Below, piece after piece: positions 52,583 through 62,623 of a stretch of 64,000 nucleotides of DNA (the stretch's first letter is position 1; each line of letters opens with the position of its first letter). The stretch is from contig CAVYHJ010000011.1 of assembly GCA_963768165.1 (NCBI GenBank), positions 1 to 64,000 of the forward strand, in the 5' to 3' direction. The notes beneath the pieces are model-generated. The model saw nothing but the letters and a program-made list of their open reading frames with translations, had not been told where the DNA came from and did no database searches. The translations under genes were made by a program, and so were the position numbers. This stretch comes from CAVYHJ01 sp963768165 [NCBI: uncultured bacterium] (lineage in GTDB: Bacteria; UBP4; UBA4092).

Positions 52583-52718
52583 AGCCAGTTAATAAAGTAG
52601 GGGAAATCCCGAAAGGTGCGTAGGGGCGATTCTGTGAGTCGTCCGGGTTGTCGTTCTTGAGGGAGTGTGGTGGGAGTTTACCCTCGAACGAAGTGAGGGG
52701 GCTGAAGAATCTCCCGGT

Positions 52719-52753
52719 GTATCGGGAAAGAAAAGAGCGGTCATTCCCGACGC
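52719..52753. repeat. ATTCCCGACGC-type hairpin
   Basis: GTATCGGGAA (52719-52728) with ATTCCCGACGC (52743-52753). Member of the dispersed family; it lies 34 bases beyond the 3' end of the large membrane protein gene. Confidence 0.6.
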
Positions 52754-52787
52754 AGAAATCCTTTTACAAATTATTGTCATATCAATG

Positions 52788-55010
52788 TTATTTTATTTTC
52801 TTCTTCATCGTCTTCTTCTTGTTATTAATGGCTACTTTTTCCTTCTCTGATGCATAAAGCATTTTATTGGTAACAGTTTTAAAGAGAAAATAAATGTTCA
52901 GAATATAAAAAGAAATAATACAAATCATTATGAATATATTGATGAAACTCAAATTTGAAAAGATCGTTTGATTGATATTGAATTGAATCGCCCAGACAGT
53001 CAAAAAGCTTTCAATGATACAGATAAGATTAATCAATAAAATATAAATCCCATTTAGATCTTCAATATAATTAATACCGAATAAAAACACTAAAAATATT
53101 ATAGGTGTAATATAAATGCCCATTTCCTTTGCATACCATCCGTTTATAATTAATTGAGCCGCCAAGGGAATGAATATAAAGCAGATTATTTGCTTGCGTA
53201 GTTTATTGAATTTCAATGTAAGATTAAGATATGAAAATATCGCCATAGATAACATCACGGCACCGGTGAGAGTATTCTTATAATACGGGTTCTCTGTAGT
53301 AAAGAAATCAGCACGTCCATAAAATGGATTAAGTAAGCCTATAAAACTCTTTATTCGATTCCCTATGATTTCAAAAACGGACGCTTCGTTAAACCTTTGA
53401 ATTATGACCTCTTTGGAGTAAGTCAATGCATCACCATATCCTTTTAAACATAAAGGATATAAATAAAATAATGAAGGTCTATCATAAATTCTGCTCCATA
53501 CATTCCAAAGAACAAAAACAATCCCTAAAAGTGACGATAATAGTAAAAATGCCTTAAACTTGGTATGCCTATCTTTAAAAGTGAATAATGGATAGAACAC
53601 TAAACCTATTAATATTGGCAAGGCATTGGGATGTACCAAATATGCCATGATACCGCAAAAACCTGCCAAAAGAATCCTTTGATAATTTAAATCAGTACCA
53701 TTCATACCAATAAAATAAATAGAAATCAGCAACATATATGTCATAATAATTTTAAAGGGTAATATAAAACTCATAGTATAGATATGGGGAATCAAAAGTA
53801 CAAAAAAACACGTGAGTAGAGCGGTTTTAGAGGTGAACCATTTCCCGGATAATAAAATGACGGACAAAGGAAAGAGACAGACAAGCAACATAGTAAATAT
53901 TTCAAATACTTTAAATAGATTGCCAAAAATAATGTATAAAGGAAAAACAGCACCGTACAACAATGGGGTTCTGTCTGATAAATGCCATCCCCAGAACCAT
54001 TCCTCTGACATCTTGGAATGATAATCTAACCCATGATAAAGAACTTGCGAGATATGATAAGGGATTAAGTAGTCCCCGCTGAACGTCGGATCGTTTCCTA
54101 AAAACAGATGCGGCGTAGTGTTTAGAAAAAGGGACAAAACAAAACAACAGAGAAAGATTAAACAAATTGAAATAAAGTACGTTTTGGGAATTATGAATAA
54201 ATTTTTATAAAGTCCTTTAACTATAAATAGATAGGTACCCACAATAACAAGAAACAAATATATGTATGAAAAAAAGAATTTATGAAGAATAATTGCCAGA
54301 GATCCAATTAAAAATAAGAGAAATAAGGAAACTATAAATGAGGTGCAGAGCTTTTCCAATTCAGAGAGTTGGGGAATAAAGGATATGCATACATATCCGG
54401 GAATGAAAATAAATGATAACATCAGAAAAGAAAGGAATAAGGTGTACAAAATCAGAATGAATGGCCGAGTTGTAAAATAAAAATTTAACAACTGAGGAGA
54501 AAGGACAAATTTTTCTATATATATTGTTACTCCTGTATTTCTCATAAAGTCTCTAAGGAGTTTGTAATTAAAAGTCACATGATTTCTGCCGGCATAGATA
54601 TACGCTAGATACTCTGAATTGATAAGGTTATTTTTATAAAAAGGATGCGCCTCTCCTAAATTGACATTATTGGGATCTTTATGAGGTTTTGCAAAAACAA
54701 CACGTACTTTATCTGTAGAAATGGAAGTATCTTTGAAATTTGAGATGTTCACATCAGGAGACTGGTTATCAGGAATAACGGCTTGTTCCTGCCAATCCTT
54801 ACCATCCCAATTGTAGAATATGATCTCTTCCGGATATTTATTATTGGCAAAAGTTAGCTGGAATGCGTCCATGGTGACCGTGTCAGGGAAATCGAATTCA
54901 ATTCCAGAAATCCCTTCATAGGGAAGAATATTCTTGGAGAAACTTTTTAATAAAGATACACCCCCAACTAGAACAAGTATCGCCAAAATTGATATAGTAT
55001 ATTTCATCAT
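52788..55010 (-). CDS. Large multi-pass membrane protein, GT-C-like, unknown
   Basis: 740 residues: one N-terminal anchor, a soluble N-terminal domain (about 25-170, with GISGIEFDFPDTVTMDAFQLTF), then about 12-14 hydrophobic segments, including GNDPTFSGDYLIPYHISQVL and FKIIMTYMLLIS. An Asp-containing loop (SGDYLIPYH) after the first span cluster is reminiscent of GT-C glycosyltransferases or DUF6541 proteins, but no firm family can be named. Strongly AT-rich compared with the flanking genes, which suggests later acquisition. Confidence 0.55.
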   Translation of the reverse strand: MMKYTISILAILVLVGGVSLLKSFSKNILPYEGISGIEFDFPDTVTMDAFQLTFANNKYPEEIIFYNWDGKDWQEQAVIPDNQSPDVNISNFKDTSISTDKVRVVFAKPHKDPNNVNLGEAHPFYKNNLINSEYLAYIYAGRNHVTFNYKLLRDFMRNTGVTIYIEKFVLSPQLLNFYFTTRPFILILYTLFLSFLMLSFIFIPGYVCISFIPQLSELEKLCTSFIVSLFLLFLIGSLAIILHKFFFSYIYLFLVIVGTYLFIVKGLYKNLFIIPKTYFISICLIFLCCFVLSLFLNTTPHLFLGNDPTFSGDYLIPYHISQVLYHGLDYHSKMSEEWFWGWHLSDRTPLLYGAVFPLYIIFGNLFKVFEIFTMLLVCLFPLSVILLSGKWFTSKTALLTCFFVLLIPHIYTMSFILPFKIIMTYMLLISIYFIGMNGTDLNYQRILLAGFCGIMAYLVHPNALPILIGLVFYPLFTFKDRHTKFKAFLLLSSLLGIVFVLWNVWSRIYDRPSLFYLYPLCLKGYGDALTYSKEVIIQRFNEASVFEIIGNRIKSFIGLLNPFYGRADFFTTENPYYKNTLTGAVMLSMAIFSYLNLTLKFNKLRKQIICFIFIPLAAQLIINGWYAKEMGIYITPIIFLVFLFGINYIEDLNGIYILLINLICIIESFLTVWAIQFNINQTIFSNLSFINIFIMICIISFYILNIYFLFKTVTNKMLYASEKEKVAINNKKKTMKKKIK

Positions 55011-55173
55011 GTACTAATCTATTCCTTATTAAGTTGTTATAAATATTTATTGGTTTTTGTTCAGGGCTATATTCTATCAAAAAATGCGTGCTACCTCATT
55101 TAAATGAGAGGGACACTCCCAGATTAGGTCACAGAGTTTTCCCTACTCTTCTTTTACATCCTTCAAAACAACT

Positions 55174-55243
55174 CTTCGCCAATTGGCGAAGAATTCTAAA
55201 CGATTGGTTTCATTGGAGATAAAGTCTTCGGCATTTGCCGAAG
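55174..55243. repeat. Two 18-base palindromes of the CTTCGSCA type
   Basis: CTTCGCCAATTGGCGAAG (55174-55191, perfect) and CTTCGGCATTTGCCGAAG (55226-55243, 8-bp arms, 2-base centre). The first is nearly the same as the in-frame palindrome at 26604; the second has paired C/G exchanges that keep the stem. Confidence 0.7.
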
Positions 55244-55288
55244 AGTGTTTCCCATCTTTAGGAAATGGCAGACAGGTCATAATGGCAT

Positions 55289-55320
55289 TGTAATGAACGA
55301 GACGGGTCTCGTTCATTACA
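55289..55320. repeat. 32-base palindrome
   Basis: TGTAATGAACGAGAC (55289-55303), GG, GTCTCGTTCATTACA (55306-55320): 15-bp perfect arms. The strongest palindrome in the window. Confidence 0.75.
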
Positions 55321-55377
55321 GGAAGTGGAATTGAAAAAAGGAATTCCGGTTAGACAACAGTCAAAGTGAATAAGGAG

Positions 55378-55412
55378 GTATCGGGAATAAGTGGAGCAAA
55401 AGTTCCTGATGC
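55378..55412. repeat. ATTCCCGATGC-type hairpin
   Basis: GTATCGGGAA (55378-55387) with GTTCCTGATGC (55402-55412). The loop and the trailing GCATCTTTTAAA match the copy at 28573. Confidence 0.6.
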
Positions 55413-55922
55413 ATCTTTTAAATGGGAATGTACTACATTTTTGTAGGAACGGGGATAGGTAGGGTATGTCTCCCTATCATCTCCGTACCAACACCGTTGG
55501 ACAAACGCTTACTTGAAGGAGGAGATTTGTCCATTGGACAACAATTTTGTGTCTACTAAATAAAAGTTCCTAGTTCCGAGTTCCTAGTTTCTAGTTGAGA
55601 GCGAAAAACAGTTATAAGTTGGATTTCAGGGGAATGTGTAATGAAAGATAGAATTTGGGGTGGGGAGGATTTATATTCCCTTTTTGTCGAAAATCATAAA
55701 AATGCGCCAAAATGGCACAGTTTACAATACAAAAGGACATCTTTTGACCGATTCAATATTTTTGAGTATCGCAAGGAATAAGATAATATTAATTAAATCA
55801 ATAGCTTAGTTCTTTTTTATGGTTAATTCTTGTATTCAAAAACTGGTATATAATTCGCAGATTATATAGGAAATAGGTAAATGATGTGATATGCTTTACA
55901 GGAGATTTGTGAGGTTAGATAG

Positions 55923-56306
55923 ATGAGTGCGGAAATTGACCGAACAATACTAATCGTAGACGATGACGCGCCGACGCGAGCGACATTGCAGGACTTGTTG
56001 GAACATGACGGGTTTCATGCGATGGGTGTCCCAGACGGTTTTATTGCGGCACGTGTTATCCGGCAGGAGTCCATTGATTTGGTTTTTCTGGACGTGGATA
56101 TGCCGGGGAAGAGTGGCATTGAAGTGTTGCGGGAAATTCGAATCATCAATGAGATGTTACCGGTGGTCATGTTAACCGGAACCAGCGATACGGATATTTT
56201 CCAGTGGGCATTAGAAGCAGGGGCATTTTCCATGTTACCTAAACCGGTGGACATTGGACAGATTCGTATTACTTTGCAACACGCTTTGTTTGGTTTTCAA
56301 TTGTAG
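55923..56306 (+). CDS. Single-domain response regulator
   Basis: 127 residues, receiver domain only: LIVDDDAPTRATLQDLLEHDG, phosphoacceptor in LVFLDVDMPGKSG, VVMLTGTSD and the Lys of SMLPKPVD. With no output domain, it signals by protein contact, like CheY/Spo0F. It lies upstream of htpX, htrA and a histidine kinase on the same strand, so it may belong to an envelope stress circuit (inference). GTGAGG lies about ten bases upstream of the ATG. Confidence 0.9.
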   Translation: MSAEIDRTILIVDDDAPTRATLQDLLEHDGFHAMGVPDGFIAARVIRQESIDLVFLDVDMPGKSGIEVLREIRIINEMLPVVMLTGTSDTDIFQWALEAGAFSMLPKPVDIGQIRITLQHALFGFQL

Positions 56307-56363
56307 CATTGTCAACCTGAATTTTTCTTATCCAGTATATTTTCCAAGGAGGTAGTGAAGTAA

Positions 56364-57212
56364 ATGAACTATGTTAAGACAACGGTATTAATGGTTTTGT
56401 TAACCGTATTGCTGGTGTTTGTGGGGGGAATGATTGGTGGAGAAGGTGGAATGATGGGATTTTTCATTCTTTCCCTGCTGATTAATTTTGGCACATATTG
56501 GTTTTCCGATAAAATCGTATTAAAAATGTATGGCGCCAAACCGTTATCCCGTGAGGAAGCGCCCAATGTGTATCGTGCATTGGACGAATTAATCCAGAGA
56601 GCCGGGATTCCCATGCCGAAAGTTTACCTGGTCCCATCTGAAACACCCAATGCCTTCGCGACTGGACGGAATCCACAACATGCGGCGTTGGCTATTCACG
56701 CGGGGTTATTGCGAATTCTCGATTATGAAGAAATCAAAGGCGTATTGGCACATGAAATGGCGCATATTAAGAATCGGGATTGTCTGATTTCCATGGTAGC
56801 GGCGGGAATTGCCGGAGCTATTATGATGATTGCCCGCATCGGCCAATGGGCGACGCTCTTCGGTGGATATGGTGGACGGAGTTCCAGACGGGGAGATAAT
56901 CTTATCGGATTTTTATTTATGATTATTGTGGCACCGATTGCGGCGATGTTAATTCAATTGGCGATTTCGCGTTCGAGGGAATATGCCGCGGATGCGACGG
57001 GAGCAAAATTTGTGGGGAGTTCTTTTGGATTGGCCAATGCCTTGTTGAAATTGGAGCAAGGAACCAAACAAATTCCCATGAACGCCAGTCCGGCAACAGC
57101 TCACATGTTTATCATGAATCCATTTTCCGGTCGAGGATTGGGAAGTTTATTTTCCACTCATCCACCGGTCGAGGAGAGAGTTCGCCGGTTGCGGGAATTA
57201 TCGAATCTTTAA
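56364..57212 (+). CDS. htpX: Membrane zinc metalloprotease HtpX
   Basis: 282 residues, M48B. Two N-terminal membrane spans (TVLMVLLTVLLVFVGGMIG, GMMGFFILSLLINFGTYWF), the zinc motif VLAHEMAHIKNRD (HExxH), two more spans, and the third zinc ligand region SREYAADATGAKF. It degrades misfolded inner-membrane proteins. AAGGAGG precedes the start. It sits between the receiver and htrA genes, a coherent protein quality-control group. Confidence 0.94.
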   Translation: MNYVKTTVLMVLLTVLLVFVGGMIGGEGGMMGFFILSLLINFGTYWFSDKIVLKMYGAKPLSREEAPNVYRALDELIQRAGIPMPKVYLVPSETPNAFATGRNPQHAALAIHAGLLRILDYEEIKGVLAHEMAHIKNRDCLISMVAAGIAGAIMMIARIGQWATLFGGYGGRSSRRGDNLIGFLFMIIVAPIAAMLIQLAISRSREYAADATGAKFVGSSFGLANALLKLEQGTKQIPMNASPATAHMFIMNPFSGRGLGSLFSTHPPVEERVRRLRELSNL

Positions 57213-57296
57213 TTTGCAAGATTTACAACCCAGAGAAATTTATTCCAAAGGAATAACTTTATCAAAAATAAAAAGCATACAAAGGAGAGAAAAAAT

Positions 57297-58772
57297 ATGA
57301 AATTACCAAGGTTTAAACAGGGAATTATCGCTGTTACATTATTTACGATGGCATTTTTACCGACCGTCGGAGTACACGGAGCGACGTTAGATAATAAGTC
57401 CGCAGCGTTCGAGTTACAAAAGACATTTGTGGATGTAGTAAAAAAAGTAAAACCGGCAGTGGTGGACATCAGCACGGAAACAACCATTACCCGGCAGGGT
57501 CAACAATTTGGATTTCCAGACGATCCATTTTTTAGACAATTTTTCGGGGAAAGTCCTTTCCGCACACAGCCCCAACGAGAAAAAATGCAGACTCGTGGTT
57601 CCGGTGTTATCGTTCGGAAAGACGGATATATTCTAACCAATAATCATGTTGTAAAGAACAAAGATGTAGAATTAGGAAAAATAACGGTGACCTTATCCGA
57701 TGGAAGAACCAAGGATGCCAAAATTATTGGAACAGATGAAGCATCAGATTTGGCGGTGATTAAGATTGATGGGGATAACTATCCAGTTGCCGAACTGGGG
57801 GACTCGGATATAGTAGAAATCGGCCAGATTGTGTTTACATTTGGGTCTCCATTTTCCTTTTCCGGTTCCGTTTCGCAGGGAATTGTTAGTGGATTGGGCA
57901 GAGAATTGGGATTATCGCAATATGAACATTTAATACAAACGGATGCGGCCATGAATCCCGGAAACAGCGGCGGGCCTTTGGTAGATATCTATGGCGACGT
58001 CATTGGAATCAATAAAGCAATTGCCACCGCCGGTGGTGGCCAGGGGATGGCACAATCCGCAGGGATTGGGTTTGCGATTCCCATAAATCTCGCGCGTTCT
58101 GTCATGGGAGATTTAATCAAATCAGGGAAATGGGTACGGGGTTATTTGGGAATTTTTATGAGTGAAGTATCGGAAGATTTAGCCAAGCAACTGGGTCTTT
58201 CCAATGACAAGGGTGTTTTAGTGACCAAGGTGATTGAAAAAAGTCCCGCCGCATCTGCCGGAATTCAAGATTATGATGTGATTGTTGAATTTAACGGCAA
58301 ACCTGTCGAGTCACCGATGGATCTAAAGAGTATGGTGGCTCTTACGCACGTGGGAGACAAAGTTCCGGTGAAAGTGATTCGCGAAGGGAAAGAAAAAATT
58401 ATAATGGTAACAGTAACGGAAAGAAACGAAGCCGAAGAAGCCGCGTTGATAGGTACGGATACCTTCAAGAAATGGGGGTTGACATTGAAGACATTAACAG
58501 CCGATCTTGCCAAGCAGGATGGTATAGATTTCGGTAGTGGCGGATTGTTGGTTACAGATGTGGACCCTGATTCATCTGCCGCGGATATGGATTTTCAAAA
58601 AGGCGATGTAATTCTTGAAGTTGACAGGAAACCGGTTAAAGATATCAAAGAATTCGCTGGTATTGTCGCCGATAAAAAAGCGGGTGACAAGATATTATTC
58701 CGTTCCAAGTCGCCTCAGGGAGGATATAAAATCATTCTCTTTACCATACCGGGTGCTAAAAGTGAAAAGTAA
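57297..58772 (+). CDS. htrA: Periplasmic serine protease Do (HtrA/DegP)
   Basis: 491 residues: signal peptide (GIIAVTLFTMAFLPTVGVHGA), protease domain with catalytic His (YILTNNHVV), Asp (EASDLAVIKI) and Ser (AAMNPGNSGGPL), then two PDZ domains (about 290-380 and 390-485). It refolds or degrades envelope proteins. FFRQFFGESPF near the start is the LA loop region of the DegP type. AAAGGAGAG lies upstream. A strong terminator follows. Confidence 0.95.
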   Translation: MKLPRFKQGIIAVTLFTMAFLPTVGVHGATLDNKSAAFELQKTFVDVVKKVKPAVVDISTETTITRQGQQFGFPDDPFFRQFFGESPFRTQPQREKMQTRGSGVIVRKDGYILTNNHVVKNKDVELGKITVTLSDGRTKDAKIIGTDEASDLAVIKIDGDNYPVAELGDSDIVEIGQIVFTFGSPFSFSGSVSQGIVSGLGRELGLSQYEHLIQTDAAMNPGNSGGPLVDIYGDVIGINKAIATAGGGQGMAQSAGIGFAIPINLARSVMGDLIKSGKWVRGYLGIFMSEVSEDLAKQLGLSNDKGVLVTKVIEKSPAASAGIQDYDVIVEFNGKPVESPMDLKSMVALTHVGDKVPVKVIREGKEKIIMVTVTERNEAEEAALIGTDTFKKWGLTLKTLTADLAKQDGIDFGSGGLLVTDVDPDSSAADMDFQKGDVILEVDRKPVKDIKEFAGIVADKKAGDKILFRSKSPQGGYKIILFTIPGAKSEK

Positions 58773-58797
58773 TTTGTAGTAAATTGTTTCTTCTTAA

Positions 58798-58829
58798 GCC
58801 GTTGTAAGGTCTTTTACAACGGCTTTTTT
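58798..58829 (+). terminator. Terminator of htrA
   Basis: GCCGTTGTAA (58798-58807), GGTC loop, TTTTACAACGGC (58812-58823), then TTTTTTG. Classic intrinsic terminator. Confidence 0.85.
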
Positions 58830-58880
58830 GTTTTTGATGTTTGTAAGAAATCTCCCCGTTACCGTATAATCCTTAAAGAT

Positions 58881-60749
58881 ATGTCAGCGACCTCTTTTTT
58901 AGAAAAACTGGAAAAACCATTTCTTTCCCTGGTGAAGATTGGTCTACGGACCAAAATCATTTTGGCATTTGTATTGATACTCGTCGTTACTCTAGGGACT
59001 GTTTCCTACCTGGCCATGGGGATCGTTACCAAGCAATTTAATAAAATGTCCCAGGACCGGATTAAAAATCTGCAACACGCGATCACAAGACAATTGGATA
59101 TCCGAAAAGATGATGTTGTTCAGAAATTGGTTCAGACATCCAAACTGATAGATTTGAAACGGAAGATGCTGGTGCGTTATGAAGGACAAATTGATTATGC
59201 CGGATTGGCGATATTGTTGGCCGATTTTAAAGAATCCACGGGTTTGGATTTGCTGGAAGTCTGTGATAAACAGGGAATAGTTTTGGGTTCCGGACATGAA
59301 CCGGGTAGAGCTGGTGAAAACCGGATGAACGATCCGCTGGTAAAAGCAGCGTTATTTGGACAGGTAACTACTGATATTGAAGAGGAAAATTTATTGACGG
59401 GGAATTTTTTGGCGATTAAAGTAGCCGTGCCGGTGGAACAGCGGGGAGAGATTGTTGGGTCACTCACAGGGGGGTATTTAATCAACGGCAGTTTTCTGGA
59501 ACGGTTTAAAGAACTGAGTTCCGCCCATGTATTGTTATTACGTCCTCATGCCTCGCCCATTACGACGTACCCAAAACTACCGAATGCCCAGGAAGCTTCA
59601 CTTCAGATAGATTCAACATTTGTAAAACATGCACTTATATCAAAACAGCCGTTGATTGAAGATTTACGAATATCGAATATTTCTTATCGTGTTGGGACAA
59701 GTCCCATTATTTCAAATAATAAGATCATCGGAGCGCTGGTTATCGCGGTTTCTAATGAAGATATTGCCAAAACAGTACATGATTTGCAACAAACATTTAT
59801 ATCGTACACCTTGGGTGCTATTGTATTATCCGTTCTCATTGCCTATTTCCTGGCGATACGGATTACCAAACCCGTTGAAGCACTGGTGGACGGCGCGGTG
59901 GCGATAGCCAAAGGGGATTTCAAACAGCAAATTCCCATTACCACGAAAGATGAAATGGCCATGTTAATCGGCGCGTTTAATTATATGGCCAAAGAACTGA
60001 ATGAAAACCAGGAAAAATTGATTGTGGCTGTCCGGTTGGCAGAATGGCAGGAAGTGGCACGAAGACTGGCGCATGAAATTAAAAACCCACTGACTCCTAT
60101 CGCGCTTTCCATTCAGAGTTTGCAGCGTAGTTATGAAAACAAAGATAAAGACCTGGATGAGACGTTTCAAGAATCCACCCAAACGATTCTGGAAGAGGTG
60201 GATCATTTACGGAAAATTGTCAATGAATTTTCCTCGTTTGCACGGATGCCCAAACCGCAAAAGGAATGGATTCAAATTGTGGATATTTTGGATTCCACCA
60301 TTTCTTTGTATGAAAACTTACAGGAAAATGTGCGAATCGTCAAGGAATACAGCCGTTCCATACCGTCTATTTATGCCGACCCTGAACAACTCCGGCACGT
60401 ATTTTCCAATTTGATAAAGAATGCGATTGATGCGATGCCTCAGGGGGGAATTTTTACAATCCGGGTTCAGTCTGAATCGGTTTCTGGAAAACTATTTTTA
60501 TTGGTAGAGTTTGCGGATACCGGCAACGGGATGACGGAAGAAACACAGAAAAAATTATTTATCCCCTATTATTCAACCAAGGAAAAAGGGACAGGATTAG
60601 GATTGTCTATTGTGGAAAGGATTGTTTCCGAGCATGGTGGAACTATTACAGTAGAAAGTGAATTAGGAAAAGGGAGCCGGTTCCTGTTACGATTTCCGAT
60701 TGAAGTGAAAATATCAGAATCAGAAAATAAATCAGTTGAGGATAAATAA
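58881..60749 (+). CDS. NtrY-like membrane sensor histidine kinase
   Basis: 622 residues: a membrane span (about 25-50), a large extracytoplasmic sensor domain with GLDLLEVCDKQGIVLGSGHEPG (double Cache-like), a second span (about 310-335), HAMP (KPVEALVDGAVAIAKGDFKQQIP), HisKA with RRLAHEIKNPLTPIALSIQ (His about residue 396) and HATPase with NLIKNAIDAMPQGG, FADTGNGM and KGTGLGLSIVERIV. The NPLTP after the His is typical of NtrY/NtrB kinases that drive NtrC-type regulators; the one at 37655 is a possible partner. Confidence 0.92.
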   Translation: MSATSFLEKLEKPFLSLVKIGLRTKIILAFVLILVVTLGTVSYLAMGIVTKQFNKMSQDRIKNLQHAITRQLDIRKDDVVQKLVQTSKLIDLKRKMLVRYEGQIDYAGLAILLADFKESTGLDLLEVCDKQGIVLGSGHEPGRAGENRMNDPLVKAALFGQVTTDIEEENLLTGNFLAIKVAVPVEQRGEIVGSLTGGYLINGSFLERFKELSSAHVLLLRPHASPITTYPKLPNAQEASLQIDSTFVKHALISKQPLIEDLRISNISYRVGTSPIISNNKIIGALVIAVSNEDIAKTVHDLQQTFISYTLGAIVLSVLIAYFLAIRITKPVEALVDGAVAIAKGDFKQQIPITTKDEMAMLIGAFNYMAKELNENQEKLIVAVRLAEWQEVARRLAHEIKNPLTPIALSIQSLQRSYENKDKDLDETFQESTQTILEEVDHLRKIVNEFSSFARMPKPQKEWIQIVDILDSTISLYENLQENVRIVKEYSRSIPSIYADPEQLRHVFSNLIKNAIDAMPQGGIFTIRVQSESVSGKLFLLVEFADTGNGMTEETQKKLFIPYYSTKEKGTGLGLSIVERIVSEHGGTITVESELGKGSRFLLRFPIEVKISESENKSVEDK

Positions 60750-60760
60750 TAGACGCATTA

Positions 60761-62623
60761 TTATTGATGGGATCTGATGGAATCGGCGGTTTGTGTTTCT
60801 TGATTTGCCAGGTCATTATTTCCCATTTGATGATAGAGTTGTGCCAGACTGATATGATAGTCCGGTTTATTGGGATAACAGGCAATGGCTTTTTTGTATT
60901 CAGCCACAGCTGAATCGAGTTGCCCAATCCTTTGATAAGCAATAGCCAAATCCGCGTGATAAAAGGCCGTATGGGGATTTAGTTCGCAAGCTTCTTTAAG
61001 ATGAAAAACTCCTTTTTCCGGTTGACCCATATGAAACAGGGTATTGCCAAGATGTTGTTGGTAATCGGAGTTACCGGGGACATACGAAACCGCACGAGTA
61101 TAGCATTGAAAGGCGTTATTCATCTGGTTGGTCATAAGATATAATCGCCCTTCTTGAAAAGATAATTCCCCGCGGAAAGACGGATAGATGCTGAAAAACC
61201 AATAGAGAATTATAGCTAGCGTTACCGAAGGCGTAATCAGAAGAAAAGGCGTATTAGGCTGCCGTCTCCAGAGAATATCTCCGGGTGAGGGTTCCGGAAC
61301 AAATTCCGCATTGATTGCCGCGTAAAGTCCCGCCAAAAGAATACAAAAGAGAAAATAAATTTCCATCCAGTAAAATCCAAAACCGATAAAACAATCCACC
61401 AATAAAGCCAGAATGCCGGAATAGAATGCGGCAAATTGTATTTTGATATCAGGTCGCTGCAGTTTGGGAAATTGTTTGAGCGGGTAGATGAGAATAATTG
61501 CAAAAAACGCAATCGACACCAGGACGGAGAGAATTCCCCCTTCCGCCCAGAATTGCAAAAATAAATTATGCGCATAGCGAGATTCGCCAATTCCAACAGG
61601 TTTATATTGTCCATAGAGAATTCCATAAGACCCCAAACCCGTGCCGAGGATTGGGTGGTCTTGAATCATTTGCCAGGCAATTTTCCAATAGTGCAGCCGT
61701 TCATGAGTAGTTGCAGAACCTGTATAGAGTCGGGTACCCAGGGTCTGCACTTTTCCCGTTGCGGGATGCGTTTGGGAATAGATGATAAAGAGAATAGATA
61801 ATAGTATTACTATCCCAATCCAGGATTTATTGTCCAGTAATTTCTCTTTACCCGATAAAATCAGGTACACTACGATTCCCAAAATCAGGGCAATGAACCC
61901 GCCGCGGGAAGCACTTAAGACTATTGTCGAAGACAAACAAATTAATCCCAGCGTAACGAATGATTTTAAAAGGGGTTTTCTGACTTGATATAGCAATCCT
62001 AATCCGACAGGGAAAATCATGGCCAATAGAGTCGCATAGAGATTGGGATTCCCCAAAGTGCCGATAATTCGTTTGGTTAGAAAGGCATATTGCAAACCTG
62101 AAATCAGGCGGGGATCCATATCCGTGGTTGAAAAATCATGGAGGTTCAGATGTTGTTCAAATTCATGGAAATATTGATAAAAACCCCAAAGGGCTTGGGC
62201 TAATCCAAGAATGAAAATCAGCCAGAGAAGTCCGTTACGATATTTCCGTTGGGGGAATTCCAATTCGATTTCCGGTTCATGGAGAACTTTAAGTTGGTAA
62301 TTACTAGTAACTAAGTAGATTAAAAATCCGGTTAGTAAGACGGACCAGAGAAGAAAGGAGTCATGATGATAAACAGAGAAGCATACCGGTAGCAAATTGA
62401 GTAAGATGAATATTCCGAAAATCTTGGTAAGGATTTGAGAGCGATGCAATTTCCATTGGAACTCAAACCGGCGAATGGTCTGGTACCAGATAAAAATAAG
62501 AACTAGGCTGGGAATGAGAAAAGGTGTGGAAATAGATAAATCGATGGGCAGAATGGAGACCACCGGGGGATAATACAGGATTACACCAATTAATACCAGA
62601 CAGAAAGAAAAGAGGTCGCTCAT
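60761..62623 (-). CDS. O-antigen ligase-like membrane protein with C-terminal TPR repeats
   Basis: 620 residues. About 12 membrane segments in the first 440 residues, with the Wzy_C/WaaL-type loop FWAEGGILSVLV and GLGSYGILYGQYKPVGIGESRYAHN. The last 130 residues are TPR repeats (FQCYTRAVSYVPGNSDYQQHLGNTLFHMG, AVAEYKKAIACYPNKPDYHISLAQLYHQMG). Such proteins polymerise or ligate surface glycans, or glycosylate pilins; the exact substrate is unknown. It overlaps scpB by 4 bases. Confidence 0.85.
   Translation of the reverse strand: MSDLFSFCLVLIGVILYYPPVVSILPIDLSISTPFLIPSLVLIFIWYQTIRRFEFQWKLHRSQILTKIFGIFILLNLLPVCFSVYHHDSFLLWSVLLTGFLIYLVTSNYQLKVLHEPEIELEFPQRKYRNGLLWLIFILGLAQALWGFYQYFHEFEQHLNLHDFSTTDMDPRLISGLQYAFLTKRIIGTLGNPNLYATLLAMIFPVGLGLLYQVRKPLLKSFVTLGLICLSSTIVLSASRGGFIALILGIVVYLILSGKEKLLDNKSWIGIVILLSILFIIYSQTHPATGKVQTLGTRLYTGSATTHERLHYWKIAWQMIQDHPILGTGLGSYGILYGQYKPVGIGESRYAHNLFLQFWAEGGILSVLVSIAFFAIILIYPLKQFPKLQRPDIKIQFAAFYSGILALLVDCFIGFGFYWMEIYFLFCILLAGLYAAINAEFVPEPSPGDILWRRQPNTPFLLITPSVTLAIILYWFFSIYPSFRGELSFQEGRLYLMTNQMNNAFQCYTRAVSYVPGNSDYQQHLGNTLFHMGQPEKGVFHLKEACELNPHTAFYHADLAIAYQRIGQLDSAVAEYKKAIACYPNKPDYHISLAQLYHQMGNNDLANQETQTADSIRSHQ

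Larger units (their letters stand above)
55011..55922. other. 912-base intergenic region rich in palindromes, no gene seen
   Basis: No supportable coding frame. It holds the palindromes at 55174 and 55226, the 32-base palindrome at 55289, the degraded GCGGAATT unit at about 55320, a hairpin at 55378, TTGGACAAA/TTTGTCCA arms at 55499-55535, and TATAAT at about 55851 before the receiver gene. Confidence 0.6.
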
